A stretch of 45,916 nucleotides of DNA from Gallibacter sp963558965 (GTDB lineage: Bacteria; Bacillota; Clostridia; Peptostreptococcales; Anaerovoracaceae). Where the stretch lies: contig CAUWIT010000016.1 of the NCBI GenBank assembly GCA_963558965.1, forward strand, positions 1-45,916, read 5' to 3'. The first letter of the stretch is position 1. Each line of letters begins with the position of its first letter. Shown one piece after another: positions 41,242 through 45,916 of the stretch. Both the position numbers and the translations under genes were made by a program. The notes under the pieces are model-generated. The model was not told the DNA's origin. It was given only the letters and a program-made list of their open reading frames with translations, and made no database searches.

Positions 41242-44200
41242 ATGTCACAGAAAAAATTCAAAACAATGGATGGTAACGCTGCTGCTGCATATGTATCATA
41301 TGCATTTACAGATGTAGCTGCTATCTACCCAATTACTCCATCTTCACCAATGGCAGAAGTCGTTGATGATATGGCTGCACATGGAGAAAAAAATATCTTC
41401 GGACAGAAAGTTAAAGTAGTAGAAATGCAGTCTGAAGCAGGCGCGTCAGGTGCTGTACACGGTTCTTTAGCTTCAGGTGCTTTAACAACAACTTATACAG
41501 CTTCACAGGGTCTACTTCTTATGATTCCTAACATGTATAAGATTGCTGGTGAATTGCTACCTGGTGTTTTCCATGTAACTGCAAGAACACTTGCTACACA
41601 TGCTCTATGTATCTTTGGTGACCACGGCGATGTTATGGCTACAAGACAGACTGGTTTTGCATTACTTTGCTCATCATCAGTACAGGAATGTATGGACCTT
41701 GCAGGTGTTGCTCATCTATCAGCAATTAAGGGAAGAGTTCCATTTTTACATTTCTTCGATGGTTTCAGAACTTCTCACGAAATTCAGAAAATCGAAGTTA
41801 TCGATCATGCAGACCTTGCAAAATTAGTAGATATGGATGCAGTTCAGGCATTTAGAGATCATGCTCTAAACCCAGAACATCCTGTAATCAGAGGAACAGC
41901 ACAGAACCCTGATATCTTCTTCCAGGCTAAACAGGCTTCAAAGCCATTCTACGATGCATTACCAGCAGTAGTAGAAGAATACATGAACGAAATCGGAAAA
42001 CTAACTGGCAGAGAATACAAACTATTCGACTACGTTGGTGCTCCTGATGCTGAACATATTATTATTGCTATGGGTTCAGTTTGTGAAACAATTGAAGAAA
42101 CTCTAGATGTACTTCTTGCAAAAGGAGAAAAACTAGGTTTAATCAAAGTAAGACTTTACAGACCATGGGCTCCAGAATATCTAAAAGCAGTAATGCCTAA
42201 GACAGTTAAGAAGATTGCTGTACTAGACAGATCAGAAGAACCAGGCGCTATGGGTTCTCCACTATACATGGACGTTAAGACAATGTACTTCGATGAAGAA
42301 GACGCTCCAGAAATCGTTGGTGGTGTATACGGTCTAGGTTCTAAGGATACTACTCCAGGACAGATCGTTGCAGTATACAACAACCTAAAAGAAGAAACTC
42401 CAAAAAATCAGTTTACAATTGGTATCGTAGACGATTTAAACGGCACTTCTCTAGAACCAGTTGATATAGCAACTGAACCAGAAGGAACAGTAAGATGTAA
42501 GTTCTGGGGACTAGGTTCAGACGGTACAGTAGGTGCTAACAAACAGGCTATCAAGATTATCGGTGACAATACTGATATGTACGCTCAGGGTTACTTCTCA
42601 TATGACTCTAAAAAATCAGGTGGTATTACAGTATCACACTTAAGATTTGGTAAAAACAAGATCAAGTCAACTTACCTAATTACAGAAGCTGACTTCGTAG
42701 CTTGTCACAACCAGGCATACGTTCATCAGTATGACCTACTAAAAGGTCTAAAGAAGGGCGGCAAATTCGTTCTTAACTGCGTATGGTCAGATGCAGAATT
42801 AGAAGAACATCTACCAGCTAAGATGAAACAGTATCTAGCTAAAAACGATATCGATTTCTACACAATTAACGCTACAGCTATCGGTCAGGAAATCGGACTA
42901 GGCAACAGAATCAACATGATTATGCAGTCTGCATTCTTCAAACTAGCTAACGTTATTCCTGTAGAAGAAGCAACAGAATACCTAAAGGCTTCTATCGTTA
43001 AATCATACGGTAAAAAAGGTGAAAACATCGTTAAGATGAACCACGAAGCTGTAGACAGAGGTATTAACAGCTTACATAAAGTTGAAATTCCTGCAGCATG
43101 GGCTGATGCAGTAGATGAAGAAAAAGAAGTTAAAGAACTTCCAGAATTCATCGAAAAGATCTTAGTTCCTATGAACAGACAGGAAGGCGACGACCTACCA
43201 GTAAGCGCATTTAAAGATTTACCAGACGGTACATTCCCATCAGGAACTGCTGCTTTCGAAAAGAGAGGCGTTGCAGTAAACGTACCAGCTTGGGATGCTG
43301 AAAAATGTATCCAGTGTAACCAGTGTTCATTTGTTTGTCCACATGCAGCAATTAGACCTGTACTATTAACAGAAGAAGAAAAAGCTGCTGCTCCAGAAGG
43401 ATTTGTAACAGTTCCTGCTAAGGGCAAAGAACTAGCTGGATACCAGTACAAGATGCAGGTTTCTCCACTAGACTGTCTAGGTTGTGGAAACTGTGCAGAC
43501 ATTTGTCCAGCTCCTGGTAAAGCATTAACTATGGAACCACTTGCAACTCAGGAATTTGAAGCTCCATATTGGGATTATGCAATGGAACTTCCAATTAGAG
43601 ATGAACTAGTATCTAAGACTTCAGTTAAGGGATCACAGTTCGCTAAACCTTACTTCGAATTCTCAGGTGCTTGCGCAGGTTGTGGAGAAACTCCTTATAT
43701 CAAGGTTGTAACACAGCTATTTGGTGACAGAATGATGATCGCTAACGCAACAGGATGTTCATCAATTTGGGGTGCTTCAGCTCCTTCAATGCCTTATACT
43801 AAGGATGCAAATGGCAGAGGTCCATCATGGGCTAACTCATTATTCGAAGACAACGCTGAATACGGTCTAGGTATGGCTTCAGGTGTTGTTCAGATGAGAA
43901 ACAAAATCGTTGATTCAATGGAAGCTCTAATCGAAAAAACTGCTGATGCAGATGTAAAAGCAGCTTGTGAAGATTGGTTAGCTAACATGAATAACGGAGA
44001 CGAATCAAGAGCATATAGCGATGCAGTAGTAGCAGCTCTAGAAAAAGCAGATTTTGCTGGAGAAGAAGCTGAACTTGCAAATGCTATTATGGATAAAAAA
44101 GACTTCTTAGTTAAGAAATCTATCTGGTGTGTTGGTGGTGACGGATGGTCATACGACATCGGTTACGGTGGATTAGACCACGTACTAGCTTCAGGAGAAG

Positions 44201-44763
44201 ACATCAACGTACTAGTATTCGATACTGAAGTATATTCAAACACTGGTGGACAGGCTTCAAAGGCTACTCCAACATCAGCTATCGCTAAGTTTGCTGCTTC
44301 AGGTAAGAAGACTAAGAAAAAAGACTTAGGTATGATGGCTATGAGCTATGGATATGTATACGTTGCTCAGGTAGGTATGGGTGCTGATAAGAACCAGTTC
44401 TTAAAGGCTATCAAGGAAGCAGAAAGCTATCCTGGTCCATCACTAGTTATCTGCTACGCTCCATGTATCAACCATGGTATCAAAAAAGGCATGGGCAAGA
44501 CTCAGGAAAATACAGCAGATGCAGTTAAGTGCGGATACTGGCAGCTATACAGATACAACCCAACTCTAGAAGCAGAAGGCAAAAATCCATTTATCTTAGA
44601 TTCTAAGGAACCAAATGGAGAATTCAGAGACTTCATCATGGGACAGGTAAGATACAACTCACTTGTAAAAGAATTCCCAGAAAGTGCAGAAGCTCTATTT
44701 ACTAAGCTTGAAGCTGAAGCTATGGAAAGATATGCTAAGTACAAAAAACTTTCAGAAAACTAA
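41242..44763 (+). CDS. nifJ: Pyruvate:ferredoxin (flavodoxin) oxidoreductase
   Basis: Oxidises pyruvate to acetyl-CoA and CO2 and reduces ferredoxin, the central carbon step of anaerobic clostridia. It is a single-chain 1173-residue enzyme. Domain order: N-terminal pyrimidine-binding domain (YPITPSSPMAEVVD), the gamma-type domain near 420-610, two [4Fe-4S] sites near residues 688-760 (CIQCNQCSFVCP and CLGCGNCADICP), a proximal cluster cysteine pair in CAGCGETPY, and the TPP motif GDGWSYDIGYGGLDH near residue 965. ATG 41242 follows TTGGAGGG. The codon use is visibly more biased than in its neighbours, as expected for a highly expressed gene. Confidence 0.98.
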   Translation: MSQKKFKTMDGNAAAAYVSYAFTDVAAIYPITPSSPMAEVVDDMAAHGEKNIFGQKVKVVEMQSEAGASGAVHGSLASGALTTTYTASQGLLLMIPNMYKIAGELLPGVFHVTARTLATHALCIFGDHGDVMATRQTGFALLCSSSVQECMDLAGVAHLSAIKGRVPFLHFFDGFRTSHEIQKIEVIDHADLAKLVDMDAVQAFRDHALNPEHPVIRGTAQNPDIFFQAKQASKPFYDALPAVVEEYMNEIGKLTGREYKLFDYVGAPDAEHIIIAMGSVCETIEETLDVLLAKGEKLGLIKVRLYRPWAPEYLKAVMPKTVKKIAVLDRSEEPGAMGSPLYMDVKTMYFDEEDAPEIVGGVYGLGSKDTTPGQIVAVYNNLKEETPKNQFTIGIVDDLNGTSLEPVDIATEPEGTVRCKFWGLGSDGTVGANKQAIKIIGDNTDMYAQGYFSYDSKKSGGITVSHLRFGKNKIKSTYLITEADFVACHNQAYVHQYDLLKGLKKGGKFVLNCVWSDAELEEHLPAKMKQYLAKNDIDFYTINATAIGQEIGLGNRINMIMQSAFFKLANVIPVEEATEYLKASIVKSYGKKGENIVKMNHEAVDRGINSLHKVEIPAAWADAVDEEKEVKELPEFIEKILVPMNRQEGDDLPVSAFKDLPDGTFPSGTAAFEKRGVAVNVPAWDAEKCIQCNQCSFVCPHAAIRPVLLTEEEKAAAPEGFVTVPAKGKELAGYQYKMQVSPLDCLGCGNCADICPAPGKALTMEPLATQEFEAPYWDYAMELPIRDELVSKTSVKGSQFAKPYFEFSGACAGCGETPYIKVVTQLFGDRMMIANATGCSSIWGASAPSMPYTKDANGRGPSWANSLFEDNAEYGLGMASGVVQMRNKIVDSMEALIEKTADADVKAACEDWLANMNNGDESRAYSDAVVAALEKADFAGEEAELANAIMDKKDFLVKKSIWCVGGDGWSYDIGYGGLDHVLASGEDINVLVFDTEVYSNTGGQASKATPTSAIAKFAASGKKTKKKDLGMMAMSYGYVYVAQVGMGADKNQFLKAIKEAESYPGPSLVICYAPCINHGIKKGMGKTQENTADAVKCGYWQLYRYNPTLEAEGKNPFILDSKEPNGEFRDFIMGQVRYNSLVKEFPESAEALFTKLEAEAMERYAKYKKLSEN

Positions 44764-44789
44764 TCTGTAGACATATTTAATTAAAGTAA

Positions 44790-44821
44790 GTCAGCCACAT
44801 ACCTTTTGGTATGTGGTTGAC
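44790..44821 (+). terminator. 14-bp inverted repeat after nifJ (terminator-like or operator)
   Basis: GTCAGCCACATACC pairs with GGTATGTGGTTGAC around a TTTT loop, with one A-G type mismatch or G-T pair. No T-run follows, so it is a weak intrinsic terminator. Its right arm contains the TTGAC of the next promoter, so it could instead be an operator. Confidence 0.55.
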
Positions 44822-44845
44822 ATTATGTTACAATAATGTTATAAT
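44817..44845 (+). promoter_or_regulatory. Consensus promoter with no gene downstream
   Basis: TTGACA (44817-44822), exactly 17 bases, TATAAT (44840-44845): a perfect match in both boxes. No reading frame with a ribosome binding site follows until 45346, beyond several hairpins. Confidence 0.75.
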
Positions 44846-44851
44846 TCTAAT

Positions 44852-44981
44852 TGTCAAAGAAATAAAAATTTAAATACAAGATGAATAAGCATTCGGCTTA
44901 ATTGAACTAGCTTTCTTTCTTATTCACATTTCATATACCTAAGAGCTGAGAGGGGATTACTCGATCAGCTTTTTGGTTTTT
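44852..44981 (+). ncRNA. Candidate small noncoding RNA
   Basis: From the predicted start at about 44852 the sequence holds a first stem TGAATAAG/CTTATTCA (44882-44889/44919-44926). A terminator hairpin follows: AAGAGCTGA pairs with TCAGCTTTT (44941-44949/44965-44973), with an inner GAG/CTC, and then TTTTGGTTTTT. The transcript would be about 130 nt. The only frame, MNKHSA at 44881, has no ribosome binding site. I do not recognise 6S, SRP, tmRNA, RNase P or a riboswitch in it. Confidence 0.5.
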
Positions 44982-45024
44982 ATAAAAGAATTTTTTAGAT
45001 TTAATATTACAAGTTAAACAGTAA

Positions 45025-45067
45025 AAAAGCACCAGCCGTGAAAGTAGATTTCACAGCTGGTGCTTTT
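45025..45067. terminator. Bidirectional terminator-like hairpin
   Basis: A 19-position stem (45025-45043/45049-45067) with a single mismatch, loop GTAGA, A run on the left and TTTT on the right. It stands in the gene-free stretch between the candidate RNA and the YbaK gene. Confidence 0.8.
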
Positions 45068-45100
45068 CTGATACATTTAAATACATTGAAGTAATTACAA

Positions 45101-45131
45101 AAAACAGCAAGCACAAGCCTGCTGTTTTCTT
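45101..45131 (+). terminator. Second hairpin with T-rich tail
   Basis: AAAACAGCA (45101-45109) pairs with TGCTGTTTT (45120-45128), followed by CTT. It is the third hairpin in a row between nifJ and the YbaK gene. Confidence 0.55.
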
Positions 45132-45275
45132 GATTTGATTTGAAAAGATGTACGTCGTTATCTTAATTAACTAATACAAATGACTCAAATATTCTAAGCT
45201 ACAAATAGAATATAGCAAAGAATTAGTGTCTTGTCAACAAAAAAATTAAGGGAAGTTTGTGAGTGGATATAATAT

Positions 45276-45303
45276 TTGATTTTAAATGTATAACTGATAT
45301 AAT
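45276..45303 (+). promoter_or_regulatory. Promoter of the YbaK-like gene
   Basis: TTGATT (45276-45281), 16 bases, TATAAT (45298-45303), about 43 bases before the start codon. Confidence 0.65.
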
Positions 45304-45345
45304 AGAGTAATGACTTATAAAATGGTTAGAAAGGTGGATTTATTT

Positions 45346-45825
45346 ATGGCTATAGAAAAGGTTAGAGAATACTTTAAAACTCTAGGGATTGAAGATCAAA
45401 TAAAAGAGTTTGATCAATCAAGTGCAACAGTAGAATTAGCAGCTGAAGCAGTAGGAACAGAACCAGCGAGAATATGCAAAACACTTTCATTTAAAAAACC
45501 TGAAGGTGGATGTATATTGATCCAGACTGCTGGTGATACAAAAATCAAAAACGGAAAATTTAAAAAGAAATTTGGATTTAAAGCAAAGATGCTTAGCCCA
45601 GATGAAGTTATAGAATACACAGGACACGCAATCGGTGGAGTATGTGCATTTGGCATTGATAGAGAAGATGTTGAAATCTACACAGACGAAAGTCTAAAAA
45701 GATTTGATACAGTATTCCCAGCTTGTGGCAGCAGCAACAGCGCCATAGAATTCACTTGTGAGCAGCTTTTTGACGTTTCTAAAGCAAGAGAGTGGGTAGA
45801 CGTTTGCGACATCGTAGAAGTCTAA
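45346..45825 (+). CDS. YbaK/EbsC-family aminoacyl-tRNA editing protein
   Basis: A 159-residue stand-alone editing-domain protein, related to the INS domain of prolyl-tRNA synthetase. These proteins hydrolyse mischarged tRNAs such as Cys- or Ala-tRNA(Pro). Family blocks are ARICKTLSFKK near residue 40, a central lysine-rich strand, and GHAIGGVCAFGI near residue 92, including the G-x-x-x-P/G loop that lines the pocket. The ending FPACGSSNSAIEFTCEQL is typical. ATG 45346 with AAAGGTGG upstream is preferred to an in-frame ATG at 45310. The exact tRNA substrate cannot be told. Confidence 0.87.
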   Translation: MAIEKVREYFKTLGIEDQIKEFDQSSATVELAAEAVGTEPARICKTLSFKKPEGGCILIQTAGDTKIKNGKFKKKFGFKAKMLSPDEVIEYTGHAIGGVCAFGIDREDVEIYTDESLKRFDTVFPACGSSNSAIEFTCEQLFDVSKAREWVDVCDIVEV

Positions 45826-45916
45826 ATACATAGTATTAAATATATAATTCTAAATAATGAAAGAGACTGTGAAGTTTTTTCTGTAAATTAACCTTCTGTG
45901 GTTTAGTAGTAACTGA

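Overview
The window is about 46 kb of low-GC chromosome from a strictly anaerobic Firmicute of the class Clostridia. The base composition, the strong AGGAGG ribosome binding sites, the T-box and riboswitch leaders, the pyruvate:ferredoxin oxidoreductase, the short ThiC with a CSMCGKFC cluster motif, and the formyl-THF synthetase/FolD/MetF set all fit this. An oral- or gut-type Eubacteriales lineage (Anaerovoracaceae/Family XIII-like) is my guess; no 16S gene or other marker is present to settle it. Nearly everything is core chromosome. I see no prophage, transposase, CRISPR array or toxin-antitoxin pair.

Layout. 1-1018: tRNA-Leu and tRNA-Glu, then about 730 bases without a convincing gene but rich in structure (two large hairpins, a five-unit 16-bp tandem repeat, a junction-like fold). 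1019-2062: flippase-like membrane protein. 2223-5540 (minus strand): RNase H-like exonuclease, proA, an unlisted 41-residue membrane peptide and a D-2-hydroxyacid dehydrogenase. 5602-9898: proB, proC, Nudix hydrolase, a XerD-like recombinase and a TagO/WecA-type transferase. 10093-10893: secreted NlpC/P60 protein. 10982-12650 (minus): thiC behind a TPP riboswitch and a long second structured leader. 12687-15586: rplS, ylqF, rnhB, metF. 15629-21614: ZTP riboswitch-fhs, a three-gene GlpA/GlpB-like/DUF1667 redox module, then folD. 21742-24085: a three-gene ABC importer of unknown substrate. 24122-24276 (minus): tRNA-Cys and tRNA-Gln. 24389-30978: T-box-valS, folC, lipid kinase, GNAT and plsX. 31047-31436 (minus): PNPOx-like protein. 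31540-40998: rnc, smc, ftsY, der, plsY, gpsA, miaB. 41242-44763: nifJ. 44764-45345: a gene-free stretch with a near-perfect promoter and hairpins (candidate small RNA). 45346-45825: YbaK-type editing protein.

How the genes work together. proB, proA and proC give the whole glutamate-to-proline route, split over two divergent operons. fhs, folD, metF and folC supply one-carbon folate metabolism, and fhs is read out by a ZTP riboswitch. plsX, plsY, gpsA and the YegS-type kinase belong to phospholipid synthesis, while the GlpA/GlpB-like module handles glycerol 3-phosphate oxidation. The ftsY-der-plsY-gpsA-miaB genes are tightly overlapped.

The points most worth a second look are: a FolD that lacks the catalytic lysine; a XerD-like recombinase whose catalytic lysine is glutamate; an unidentified structured segment between the TPP riboswitch and thiC; candidate small RNAs near 441-516 and 44852-44981; the repeat and junction fold in 689-858; and the 41-residue peptide in the proA operon. 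No clearly new multi-gene system is visible.
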